Source: Anaeramoeba flamelloides (Eukaryota > Metamonada > Anaeramoebidae). From it: 64,000 nt of DNA. The position numbers were made by a program, and so were the translations under genes. The stretch lies in the NCBI GenBank assembly GCA_027625915.1, contig JANTQA010000012.1, positions 9,880,501 to 9,944,500 on the forward strand, written 5' to 3'. How positions within the stretch are numbered: position 1 is the first letter of the stretch; every line of letters begins with the position of its first letter. The notes beneath the pieces were generated by a model, which was given only the letters and a program-made list of their open reading frames with translations, made no database searches and was not told the DNA's origin. This document shows positions 1 through 12,923 of this stretch, in pieces.

Positions 1-3000
1 ACACCAAAAATGATGGCACTGTACAAGTGGGATTTTTGCTTGCAGTTGATCACCTTGGAGAAAATTTCACAATGTCACTTTTACTTGGTTGTGTTGAAGG
101 AGAAACTTCCATTTTTTATAATTACCCTCACCATTATCAAAATTCCTATTTAACTGGTTATTCAAACTGTAATAAAAAGCAGCTAAATTTTACAGACGAT
201 ATATGGAACGATATTGAACCAAATAATAATATTAATGACTTTGATTGGAAATTTTTTATGATCAATGCTAATTTAACCAGAATTCTAGATAATACTGATG
301 AGTATAATTATTATGATTTGTTTTTTTTTTCTTCCTTTGTGGATGGTATTGATTTCCGTGATTATTTGGATGGGGACCCCTCTGTAAAGGTTGATTTATT
401 TGGCAATATTTATTCAATTTTTAATATGGCGGGTAAAAATTATAAAAATCCTAATTGGACACAAAATGCCTTTATGATCGAAACTTTTGGAGAATCAAGT
501 ATAATTATACGTGTTTATGGTAGCATTTCCTGTAGCCCTGGTTCTTCAACTTTTGAAGGTGGTTTATGTATTTCTTGTCCAAAAGGTAAATAGTTGAGAT
601 TTTTCTTATCGATCAGAACTTGTTTTATCTGTTTATATAAAGGTTGTTGTACAAAATTGTGACAAAAAAAGTTTTCTAATACAATAACACAAATAGATAT
701 ATTGAAGTTTAAAAACTGTTTTATCTAGATCCTTTTTGAAAACTTTTTTTGTCAAGAAATTTTTTTAAAAATAACTCTCTGATAATTAAATTAATTAATA
801 AGACCAAATTGTTGGGGAAACTTGTTCAGAAATATACCGATGATTATAAATTACAACGATATCTCAATTTAAAATTAAAATTCTCAATATGCTACTGTTA
901 AAAAGAATGGTGTATTTTTTAAAAATATTTTCTTTTCTTTTTGATTTTTGAAAGAATGGGATGTACTATAATTTCTGAAGAGAAAAAGAATTATGAATTT
1001 AAATACACAAATACAATATTTCAAAAAAATAACAAAGAATTAATTTTGAAAAATAAATGAAAATTAAATTTATAATTCTTAAATTTCCAAGAAAATAAAA
1101 AAAAAAACAAAATTTTGATAAATACTCATTAAATAATTTAAATTTGTGTTGAAAAAATCAAAATTGAAAAATGAAAAAAAAAAAAAAGCAATAACTTGAC
1201 TGGAATACAAATAATTTTGATTTTAAAAATACTTGAATAATAAATTATATTTAAAAAGTAATTTATTAAAAAATATTAGATCGTAAAAGATCAAAAAAGT
1301 TTTTTAAAATATTCGGATATTCAATATATTTCAAAGCTACTCAATTATTTGTTTTTAAAAAGAATGGAATATACTTTGCCTTTTTTCAGAAATATATATA
1401 TTAAATTTGATATAACTAATTATATAAATAAACAAACTCTTTAAAACTTCTATTCATAACCAACAAAAATCTTATATGATTATTTCATTTTATTAAGTTT
1501 TGAAAACGTACATTTCATTTTGTATAGTTTAGGAGTACTTTATTAAAATAAAATATTTTGACAGTTTAATTCCAATTTAAAAATTAAATGAATTTATCAA
1601 CATATAAACTTTCAGATCAAGAATTTTTTTTTAAATTTTTTTGTATTAAACAAGAGTTTAAAAATCAGAAAAAAATTTATTAGCAAAATTTCACTAAAAA
1701 ATGAAAAAAAAAAAATCATTTGTTTGTTATTTCCCTGATTTACTAAATAGGTTGAAAATAAATATTTATATTTTGTCTGAATTATCATTACAATATATTT
1801 TTTTTAAATACTATATAACTATATCATTCACAAAAAAAAAAATAACATTTTCTCTCAAAAAATTAACAAATAAATTAAATTTGTGAATTTTTGTTAAAAA
1901 CAAAAATCTTTTTCACCTCTTTTGGTTTCAAATTATGTTTGAAATAATATAAATTTTATATTTTTACTGTTTTTTTTTTATAATATTATTCAAAAATGGT
2001 TTGTGAACCGGAACATAAAATTCACAAAATGTAAAAAAGATTAAAAGTTAATAATTTTTTTTTTCAAAAAAATGTGAAAAAAATCAACTTTTTATTATTT
2101 TTATTTTTTTGGCATTTTTTTAAAAAAATCAAAATTGAAAATGCTGTGTATGATAAAATCTTTAAAAATATCAATTTTTTCATTTTTTTTTCTTTTTTTT
2201 AAAAATTCTATTTTAATAACCCAAAATTTTACTAATACAAAAATTTGAAAAAACATGAATTAAATCAATAATTATTCAATAAAAAATAAAAAAAAAAAAT
2301 ATTTAATAGGGCAATATAGTACTGAAACAAATTCTAAAGAATGTAAAAAATGTGATCCAGGCTTTTATCAAGACAAATTAGGATCTACAACTTGTAAAAT
2401 ATGTTCAAATAATACTGATCAGTATGGTTTAACTGAATGTATATCAGATTCTTACCCAAAGCAAATTGAATTATCTTATGGATTAGTCACATATGAATCA
2501 ATTCAATTAAAATGGGATTATACAGAAGAAGATTACGATTATCAATTATCTGTTACTAGGCCAATTGGTTTAGAGTTATTATTTATCATTCAAAATCCTG
2601 AGATTATAGATGGATATTTTGCGTTTAATTTGAGTGGGTTAATTCCATCAAATAGATACTATTTAAAAATCCGGGTTAAAGGGAACCAAAAAAATAACTT
2701 CTCTTCATGGTCTTCGGAAATATTAGTTACCACATCTGGTCCACCTAATAGGGTGCATAAGCAAAGTATAACATGCAGTGATGATGAGCCTTACAGTATT
2801 GATTTAACGTGGAGCCAACCTGTTGGGGATTCTGACTCAAACATTACTTATACTATCCAATATCAATTAAATAGCACTGATAGTGATGCGAGTATATTAA
2901 CTAAAAGTTCATTACAGACTTATATTTCATTAACTGATTTAAACCCAGATGAGGAATATATTATTAAGATCATTCCAATTAATGATGCCGGTGAGGGGTT

Positions 3001-4621
3001 TGCATCTGTGCCAAAAACATGCCAAACAAAATCACAAGTGCCAGATATTGTAACGATATCATCCTTTGTTCCATCAGATAATACATTAGAACTGGAATGG
3101 GCAAGACCCAATAATAATGGCAAAGCAATTAATAATTATGAAATTAAATATCGAATTAAGAATGAACAGACTAATACAATAGAACTAAATTTGGAAACAG
3201 AATACACTTTAACAAATTTAGATTCAGATAGCGAATATGAAGTTACAATAATTGCAATTAATGATAGGGGTCCATCAAATGATGATTATAAATCTTATTT
3301 TACAAAAAAGAACACAAAATCAAGCTCAACAAATTTATTGATCATAACTTCAATTACAGCATCGCTATTTGGCATTTTTATTATTACACTTTTTGCAATT
3401 TTACTAGGAAAAAAAAAAATTATAAGAATGAATAAACGTAACAAAATTAAACAGCAAGTTAAAAATCAACACATTATTTTCAACACCAGATTTTCTGACA
3501 AAATATTTAATTCTGAGGAAACGATCACCTTTTCAAAAATCGATAAATCTCAATTCATTTATGAAATTGCACAGGATATCAAATTAAACAATGTCATCCA
3601 TTATGGGAAATATTGTATTGCCTTTTCCCCATTATTAAAAAACAAGATTGCCTTTTGTAAAACTGCCACAATCTTAGAAGTGGAAATCCATAACAAAATA
3701 TGGGATCACTATAATAGAAATCCATTTGGTGTGCCAGCAATTCAAATTTTAGATTCTGCACCTTTATTAGAGGGCTTAGAAATTGGAGAAAATAATTCCA
3801 AGGATCAAGAACAAGTCACAGAAAGAAGTGATATAATGGGCATAAATAATAATGATCGGCAAAAAACTGTTAAGAATAAAAAGAAAAAAAAAACAAATCA
3901 AGAAAAGAAAAAATTAATTACTAAATTTTCTGAATCAGAAGATGAAAATAATTTAAATAACTTAGCCCGTGATTTAAAATTATTATCAATTGAATACCAT
4001 CCTTTGACTCTTTTCCAATTCAACGAGGAAAGGAAAAAAATCGGAATGGCCTTTAAATCAAGTGAAACAACTTGGATAACATTATCTCTTCTCGGATCCT
4101 TGAAAATGATCCATGGCCTTTCAATCATACACCGCGACATCAAACCTCAAAATATTCTGATCGGTATAGACGGGCATTTAAGAATTTCCGATTTTAGTTC
4201 CGCTAGAATCTTAAAGAACGGGGAAGAGTCAATCAGAGACTCATTCAATAGTACACAACGGTATGCAGATCCGCATTTAATGAATACTCAAATGTACGAT
4301 ATGGGAGACATCACCTATGAATATAATCCCAAAAATGATATCTTTTCACTCGGTAAAACATTGAGTTCCATATTATGGGACGAAGAATCAATAAAATTAA
4401 ATAACTCGCAAAATGGATCTAAAAAGTTCACATTTGAAGAACCCCTAATTACTAAAATTAATGATAGCAATTTAAATTTATCAACAGATGAAGATGATGA
4501 TTTAATTAAACAAATTATTTCCAAATGCTTGTTGCCAATTCCAAAAAGGCCAGGGATTGACGAATTATATCACTTAGCACTGAAGGCTATTAGAAATGTA
4601 GATAACATTCAATCTGATTAA
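1..4621 (+). CDS. Receptor-like kinase: GCC2/GCC3 module, FN3 repeats, membrane span, atypical kinase (5' partial)
   Basis: The reading frame is open at the window edge, so the N-terminus lies upstream. I join exon <1-585 to exon 2310-4621: donor gtaaat after CPKG, acceptor aatag, and the split Gly codon restores the frame. The visible part is 964 residues. Residues 1-175 are an unrecognised extracellular region. Residues 176-230 are a Cys-rich GCC2/GCC3 (ephrin-receptor-like) module, CPKGQYSTE...CDPGFYQD...CKIC. Three FN3-like repeats follow (about 240-320, 345-430, 435-515), then one membrane span at about 537-560 with a basic stop-transfer sequence. The cytoplasmic part has a catalytic loop HRDIKPQN (H802) but DFS (D822) instead of DFG, DPH in place of APE, no clear glycine loop, and only a candidate lysine in IAFCK. 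The module order resembles protist receptor-like kinases. Reduced or altered catalysis is inference. The ligand is unknown. Confidence 0.85.
586..2309 (+). other. Intron of the receptor-like kinase gene (1.7 kb)
   Basis: Donor GT at 586-587 and acceptor AG at 2308-2309. The content is A/T homopolymer-rich with no coding signal. The 61-codon ORF at 1701-1886 is a low-complexity Lys/Ile/Phe reading and I do not support it. Confidence 0.7.
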
Positions 4622-5722
4622 ATTATTTTCTTTATTGTTTTTAAATTGATTGCTTTGTTTTTTTAATGTTTGTTCGGATTGATCATTTGTTGAAAAATAA
4701 ATTTTATTTGATTTAAATTTTCTTTTTCAAAAAAGTTTTTAATTTTTTTTTTGTATTTATTTTCTTTGAAGGGTGGAAATTAATTTACTCTGACATCCCG
4801 AAAAAAATTACTTAATTTGAAATTTTATTGAATCTTAACAGTAGTTTTTTATCTTGTTCCATTTTATTAGCATTATCTATTTACTTTCAAGTTTTATTTT
4901 TGGAAAATTTTTGTTTAATATTTATAATGAGTTACTTTGAAAGAAGACCAAATAAGCTAATTACTTATTTTATTCGTAAAACTCAAAATTGATATGGAAA
5001 GCTTGAAAAAAAAAAGATCTTGATATAAATTGAAAAAAAAAACTTAATCAATCTATTTGTTTATATCTTCTTTTTTTAATGTTGTGTTTTATTGAAGTAG
5101 TGTAAAAGATAATTCTACATCCCATGATTAATAATGTTAAATTAATAATTTAAATCTTTTTGAGAAATAAATGACCTTCTGCTCTCTTAAAATCCCTCAG
5201 AAAAAAACACTACTAGTATTCTTTTAATAATTATCTAGTAAGATATCTTCAATTTTAGAGAAATTATTCAATTATTATAGAAATTATCCTTAAAATCATT
5301 TTAACAGATAGAGAACTATGATAAATAAAAAATAGTTCAGGAAAGTATTGAGAAAAAATCAATTAATTCTATTTGTTTGTAAAATAGTTATCTTCTTTTT
5401 AAACGACTTTTCTTGGTATCTTTATAATACGTCCCTTCAATAAAATCAATTTGAGTTGTGGGCAATGAGTATTGTAATTCATTTACAAAAAAAAATCAAT
5501 CACATCAAACAAACAACCAAAGGTTTTGCTAATAAAAATAAAAAACGAATAACAAGAATTATAGATTTGTTTTAAGAAACTTTATTGATCTTTTGTTTGC
5601 TTTTTGATAATTGATTGTATTTTTTTTTTTAATTAACTCTTGTGTTTTTTTTTTTACATTAGTAAGTTTTTGTTTTTTTTGAACTTCGGTTTGCAAATTA
5701 TAATTTTTGTATTTAATGAAAA
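4622..5722. other. Intergenic, no gene seen
   Basis: AT-rich spacer downstream of the receptor kinase stop. I saw no ORF with coding character and no repeat belonging to the families described here. Confidence 0.5.
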
Positions 5723-5821
5723 ATGCAGTTTAAAGAAACATTGTGGTTTCCAAATCAAACAATATTTAGAAGATATATTGATACCAAACCATTTTTACAG
5801 TTTTTATCGATATTAATAATC
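5723..5821 (+). CDS. Possible first exon of a small membrane protein (Yip1-like N-terminus?)
   Basis: An ATG at 5723 opens 33 codons with protein-like composition, unlike the surrounding low-complexity sequence. The segment LWFPNQTIFRRYIDTKP is followed by a hydrophobic stretch, and a strong donor GTATGT sits at 5822. The pattern (Pro, then Thr/Ile-Phe-Arg-Arg, Lys-Pro, then a membrane span) recalls the start of Yip1-domain proteins, but it is too short to assign. Unspliced, the frame stops at 5873-5875 after a poly-Phe/poly-Lys run. I could not find following exons before the next gene, so this may be a remnant or a short ORF. Confidence 0.25.
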
Positions 5822-5875
5822 GTATGTCAGGCTAATTTAATTCTTATTGTTTTTTTTTTTAAAAAAAAAAGTTAA

Positions 5876-7981
5876 TAGATTAATTATTTGAATAACTAAA
5901 GAATTAAACTTGATATTAAACTCTTTTATCAAATTTTTTGGTAATGGTTTTTCATTTTTAAGAATTTATTTATTTTATAATTAAATTTTCTGTTAAAAGA
6001 TCTGATCATTTTTGTAGAGTATTTTTGGATGAAAAAAGAAAAAGAAAAATTTATCAAAAACATTTAATTTTGAAGAAACCCCACTGTTAGTAATTTCTGA
6101 GAGTTTTTATGAACAAATAACATTCAAACAATATATTCCCAATTTAAAAATACCTTAAAAATGAATCAAATATTGTATCCTTGAAGATCTAAAAAACTTT
6201 GATCATTTATTTTATTCACAAACATTTATAAAATTTTTTGAAATTTGTTATCTTGGGCAATAATCTTTTTCAAATTTTAAAGGTATAAAAAACGAACTTT
6301 TTTTATTACAATCAGTTATTAGATACTATCTATTAATTTCTTTTTAAGAATTATTTATTTGAATTAGTTTTATTTGATTGGAAATCTTTAAAGAATTGAG
6401 AAATACTTGTAAATTGTATTGATATATTTAAAATGTAGGTTCTTAATAACAAAATGGAAAATATTAATATTGGGTGATTAATTATTAATTAAAAATAATC
6501 AAATTCAAAATTATTTTTTTTGTTAATGAGTTAAATTTCCCAGGTTTTAAAAATTAATTTCGATGAATTTTTAATTTAAGGGTTTGGTTGTTTTTCTAAG
6601 TATTTTTTTGTTCATATCAAAAAAAAAAATAAATTTGAAGACTTCTTTGAAAACAAAATTATATTTTTTTATTAATTAAAAATAATTATTGTAATATTTT
6701 GGAAATTCATTAAATTTTTTAAACCAGGTTATTCGATAACTTGGTGGTTTTAGTTTTAAAGCGTGATTATGTAGAATTCCATCTTTAAGAATTTGATTTC
6801 TTTCTTCTACGAAAATCATTTTTTTTTCAGGAATTTCGAAATATGTTGTATTTTTAACTTTGTAAAATTCGAAAAATGGATCAAACTTTTAAAAATAATT
6901 CATTTCTGAAAATTGTATGAAAACTCGTACATGTTTTGTAATTTATGGAATTTTACTTAGCTTTTTAATTTCAGGATGAAGTAATATTTTTTTCAATTTG
7001 AGATTAAATCCAGAAGATTTTTTTTATATTTACTGGGAACTATTTTAGGATAAAACTCAATAAAATTTCAACAAACTTGTCACCAAAATATCCACAAACA
7101 CCAAATATTTCAGTTTGATCGTAAAAAAAACAACGAAAACACCAAGATTTTACAAAAAACTGTTTTATAGTTATCCAAATGTGCAAAAATGTTTTCTTAA
7201 ATTTTCAATTTTTTTTGCAAAAATGATTGTAAAAATTTCATCTTCATTTTACTTTTATACTTTAACCAATAACCTTCAAAACAAATCTTGTAATTGGTGA
7301 ACTTTTTTTATTTATATATTTTTTTGTGAGATATATATTGAGTGAGACAACGAATCCTAAATCAATCAATATTCCAAAATATATAAAAAAAGTTACTTTG
7401 TTGAAATTATATGTTTTCTCTATTCAAAACATGAACCTCGTTGAATCATTTGTAAATAAATTCTATTTCAAAAGTTTGATAATGAGAGAGAATCAGATCT
7501 CTCTAAAAAGATCAATTTTCTTGGGTTAAAAAAAAATCTTCGGGTTTTTCATTCAATTATAAGAAGAAAAAATTTTATTATGGGATCTTTGAATAAATAC
7601 TTGTTCATCTATTTAGACAAGAATGATAGTATTATTGTTAACTGAAATTTCTTTTTGAAAAATAAACCCACTCTTGAAAACTTTTCATTTCAATATCAAT
7701 TAAAAACCCAAAACACTATTTAAAAATTTTGTTAACAAAAGTCTTGAAAACAAAAATTTCCAAAAACACACAGTTGGGGTCTGAAAAACAAAATTTATTG
7801 AAGTCAACACTAGGTTATTGAACAAACTGTTGATGATAATAAAATTTGCCTAATAACAATAATTTGTTAAATATCTATGTTAACAAATTTGTCTTTCATT
7901 TTTTTTCATATTTCCATTTGTCTCATAACTAACCAAAGGGTTTGAGTTAAACAAAAAAAAACAGTTTTTTACAATCAAATA
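5876..7981. other. Intergenic, no supported gene
   Basis: AT-rich. The short frames at 7115-7300 and 7326-7529 begin with TTG-type codons and show no family resemblance. I see no clear inverted repeat. Confidence 0.45.
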
Positions 7982-10900
7982 ATGAGTGTTTCCCTTTTGT
8001 TGATCACACACCTAATTATATTGGCGCATATTAATTGCCAAAAATATACAATAACAAAGACAAGTTCTGACCAATTCATAAGGTTAACACCAGTAATTGG
8101 AATTGAAAAAGATGGTGTTCTTGAATATATATTACAAACAGAACCAACAAATCTTCCGATTTTTCTTACACTCTATAATTATGATCAATATGTAAAAAAT
8201 TTTTTTTTTCTTTTGATTTGTTCCTTGAAAAAAATCCTAAAAAATAATAAACTTTTTGTTTTTTGAAACACTTGACCTCAATTTTTTTGAGAACAGTCTT
8301 CACAAATCATCAAACAATTAACAACCAAACCGCTTACGGGGAACTTTTGTCGCTACTCTTCGATATCACGGTACCAAATTGAAGGAACTTTTGAAGCCAA
8401 ACAGATCATAAAAGTCACTGATCAATATATTATTTGCATCTTGAATTGTTACGAACAACAAATTTCAATTAACGGAACAATAGAGTTTTTGAATACAGGG
8501 TCTAATAGTTATTCAATGGGAGAAAGATTTCTGAAATATGTCTATCTCTTTTTTATTATTGCCCATTTTGCTGTTTTTGCAGCTTTGTTTTGTCTTTGGC
8601 TTCAAAACAAGAAACTTTATGTTATTCAAAAAATTATAACAGCTCAGATTATTATTAAATTGTTTGGACTAACTATCTATGTGTCTCAATATTGGACTGA
8701 CACCAATACAAAATTTTATGATTTCCTAATGTAAGCCCCTCTTTTTTAAGTTTTAATTTTTCGCCTTTGTTTCTTTTTTTTAGAGTTTCTCAAAATTAAA
8801 TGATCATGGATTTGTTTATACCTAAAACTTCTGTACCAAATTTAGAAATTATTGTAGTGATGTACATGCTGTGTCATATATTGGCTTATTAATAATCCTT
8901 TTAATTGTAAATATTTTCTTTTTTTGAATTTTTTTTTCACCTTTAAGTTTGACTTTTACAGGTTAAATTGTAGAAAGAAATACCATTGAAAGAGTTCTAT
9001 AATCTTCAGTGAAATTTACACACTGAGAATTTCTTTTACAAAACAATGGTGAAATTTTCATATTCCCATCAATTCTCACAATTTTGCTGTCTTTGATCCT
9101 TCCAAAATTTGATTTTAATATTTTTAGAATTTCCATTTCGAATCTCGAAACACAAAATAATTACCAAACTATTCTTAATATTTTTTTTTAGTTACTTTTA
9201 CATGAAATGTTTTAAAATTTTGAACTTGTACTCGAAAATCCCTTAAAGTCAATTTTTTTATAAAAATGTACAATTCTCAAGATCTATTTGTAAAAAAAAA
9301 TTTTTTTTTGTTTGTTCTTAGCTTTGGAACAAGCAATTTTTTTGTCCAATTTCTTAAGAAAGAAAATTCTTTTTGAGAATTGAGTTTAAAATAACACAAC
9401 AACTAAACAACTTCAAGGGTGGGATAGTAGTACTCAAATCCACAAATCAAAATTACAATGGTTTTTTTCTGTTTCAAAAAACAAAACAACTTGAGAAATT
9501 TGAAAAATACTATAAACGTTTTTTCACATAAAATGATCAGCTGAGAGAATTATTAATAAAGTTGTCTTATGTATAATTAAATTAACCCCCTCAAGTGTTA
9601 TTGTATTCCCAATGATCACTACAAGTTAGAAAATTTAAGCTTAAGTGATAAGCATCACCATAGATTCGTCTATAATATTTAAAGTATATTGTAATTGAGG
9701 GTAAATGATATTCATTCTCCATCATTTAAATGACTTTTAAAAATCTATTATAAATATTATTAAACAATAAATTATTGGATTTTATACCATTTTTTACAAC
9801 AATTATAGAATATGTTTCAAATTGTATAACCTTAAAAATAAAGTGATCAAAAAAAAAAAAACAATTTCATGGCATAAAAGCAGTGTTCCAAAATAAAACC
9901 TGAGCTTTTTTTTGTTTTTCTTCTTGTTTCTATGTAAAATTTAATTCACAGTCCAGTAGTAATCTTAAGTTCAAATTCATTTTGAAAGTAAACTCCTTGT
10001 AACTTTTGTGACAATTTTAAATTAGGAATTTAATTTATTTATTTTTTTTTTTATAATTTTTCTCAATTTTTATATCAAATTTGTTTTTTTATTGTAAAAA
10101 TTTTATCAAAAATTTCCTCTTTTTTTAAGAAAATGTTAATAAATGAACTTTCATTTTAGAATTAACACTTTTTAATAGTCAAACTTTAAGAAACCAATAT
10201 CATAAATACTAATTATTTATTTCGAGTTTCTTTTGTCATTTGATGTATAGGTTTTCCATAAAAAAGAAACACAATTTTTTATTTTGAAATATGTGTTAGT
10301 CAAGTAAGAGTGTGTTATTTTAACAACTGTAAAGATCACTATTAAAAAATTGTCGTTGGAAATCTCTTTTTTTTTAATTACTTTAAAAAGAAAAATGGAA
10401 ACCAATTTAATAGTATTCCTGTATTTAAAAATTAATATTTAGAAATTCCAAAAATAACTATTTTTAATCATAGGAATACTATTAGTTTGGTTTCTATTTT
10501 TTGATTTGAAACAGTTATTAACAAAAAAATAATTTTCGATTGGTATCCATAATTAAAAAAAATTATAAATTATTGTTCAATAATAATTATAATAGATTAT
10601 TTTTAGGGACAACTGGGCTATGTAAACTGATATCATTTAACTTCAATATTAACCTATGTTCGTTACAGAATAATCTAAGTAGACACTAAAACCTTAATAA
10701 ATAATTGTAACGCAGAATTAACTTTTTTCAAAATAATCTACACAGAATATACCAATCAAGACTGTAAATTAAAAGAATTGTATATTTTTTTCAAGAAGGT
10801 GTGCATATCACATGATCAAAAACATCCATAAGTTACAATAAATAAATATTATATTGGTTTCTTAAAGTTTGACTCTTAAAAAGTGTTAATTCTAAAATGA

Positions 10901-12888
10901 AAGTTCATTTATTAACATTTTCTTAAAAAAAGAGGAAATTTTTGATAAAATTTTTGCAATAAAAAAACAAATTTGATATAATAATTGAGAAAAATTATGA
11001 AAAAAAAAATAAATTAATTAAATTCCTAATTTAAAACATTCTCAAAATATTCAAGTAGTTTAATACCAAAATTAATTTGGAATTAGATCTTCTATTGTAG
11101 CAAGAAGAATAAGAAAAAAAAAAAAAAAAAAAAGACGCTTGTTGAATTGTGAAACGTGGATTTCATACTATGAACATGGCTATTTTCTAACTATTACAAT
11201 AATGGTGATTCAGGGGGGGGTATCCCTATTCAGAAAAAAAATCAAATTCTCACTCATAATTTTTTGAGTGTTTTTGATTAAGATAAATCTGGATATTCAA
11301 TTTTACTAAAAAATGATGTGTACTCTTTATTTTCTATTATTTCTGTGATTTCTGTGATTTACCTGAAAAAAATGTTTGTTGATTATTGGTTTTGGTGATT
11401 TCAATAATTGATACAATTTTTATGATTTATGTAGATAGGGTAATTTTTTTATTTTTTTACCTTTGTAAAATCTGAACTTTTTATTGCTCTTTGTTTTTTT
11501 AATAACTTCTTTTTTGGTTTCAAATATAAAATAATAAAATATATTAAATTGTTACAATCAGTTCCATCTCCAAGATACAAAGTTTAAACGAAATTTTAAG
11601 CTCCAAAAAGAATCCCAAATTAAGGCATCAATTTCAGATTCTAGTAAAATAATTTGTGTCAAACAAAATTCAAAAAAATATACATTAATTTGGGATTTTT
11701 TATGCCTTAAATTTCGTTCAAAGTTTGACCCTTAAAGATAGAACTGGCCATATTAAGGTGAAATTTATTTAAAAGTGATTTTTTTGATTAGGTCAAAGGG
11801 TTTTATAAGGGTATATTCTTAACTTTCAAAATTGGTCAAATTTCAAAATTGGTGAAATTGAAATTTTTCATATTTTTTCAAGGGTTTCTTGATTATTTTA
11901 TTGGTATTAAAGTTTTTAATGGTTTTTTATCATTGTGGGAGAAAAAAGCAAAAAGATTAATTTGCGATTGGTAGTATTTTATTACTTAAATTGAAGAAAA
12001 TCCAAAATTTTGAAATCATCAATACTAAATATTTTTAAAAATGTGTTCGAAACCCAATTTTAACTACCAAAGTTAAGTGGAAATTTTTTTTTGATTAAAA
12101 CAAGTTGCAAAAGTCTAATTGGTATCTTAATTATTTTTTTTTTTTTCAAAATCCTTGCCAAAATTTTCTAGCATATTCAAGCCAAACCACCCAGGTATAC
12201 TCTAACATACCCTAACTTACATTAACATACCTTAACATACACGTAAAGGGGTTTTTAAATACCTACAGTAAATATATTTCAATTGAATTGACAATTTTGA
12301 AAATAATGAGAATTTGACCAATATTGAAATTTGGCTAAATTTGAAATTTAATAATTTTCCCTTTTATAATTGTGTGTAACCTTATAAACAATTAAATGTT
12401 ATTAATGGGAAATAAAAAAAATATTGTTTGAAAATTATTTGTATTTTTGTTTTTTAAAATTCTCTGCTCAAATTCATTTTTAATAGATAATTGAAATTAA
12501 AAAACAAAAAAAAACAAAAAAAAAAAAAAAATAAAATAAAAAACCCAAAGGACTTTAATAAAATTTGATTAAAATATATTGCGAATAAAACCAATTATTA
12601 ATTTATATTGTATATTTCTACACAAATAAAATAAAACCTTTAAAATAAATGTAAATGAATAAAACAGGCATGCTATAGTTTGAGAATAGAAGAAAATATC
12701 AATTTAAAAAAAGCAATTCCTTTCATAATAATATTTATCTCATATTTAATTTTTGACCATTTTAGTGTTAAATGTGAAAAAAAATATGTGATGAATTCGT
12801 TGGAGTGTGAAAGACTAACAATAATTACTATTGGAATCAAATTCTTTATAAGTTTTGCAAGTAAATATTTTTTTTCTCACAATTTGAA

Positions 12889-12923
<35 letters not shown>

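Larger units (their letters stand above)
8907..12667 (+). other. Transposon-laden third intron of the GPR107/108-like gene
   Basis: This 3761-bp intron runs from donor GTAAAT to acceptor AAAACAG. It holds a complete family-A element (9841-10329), a second copy in the opposite orientation (about 10840-11190), a 188-bp palindrome (11559-11746), a G8 run near 11214 and a degenerate short tandem array (12195-12241). No competing gene is visible. Confidence 0.7.

Noticed and set aside
8786-8825. An alternative third exon of the GPR107/108-like gene ending at a stop, implying a truncated pseudogene
   Set aside because: The acceptor at 8844-8845 keeps the frame, gives a proper membrane span and leads to the downstream exons, so a complete gene is the better model.
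12195-12241. Telomere-like CCCTAA repeats
   Set aside because: Only one CCCTAA unit occurs and the rest of the short array is TAACATACC-like; it lies inside an intron.
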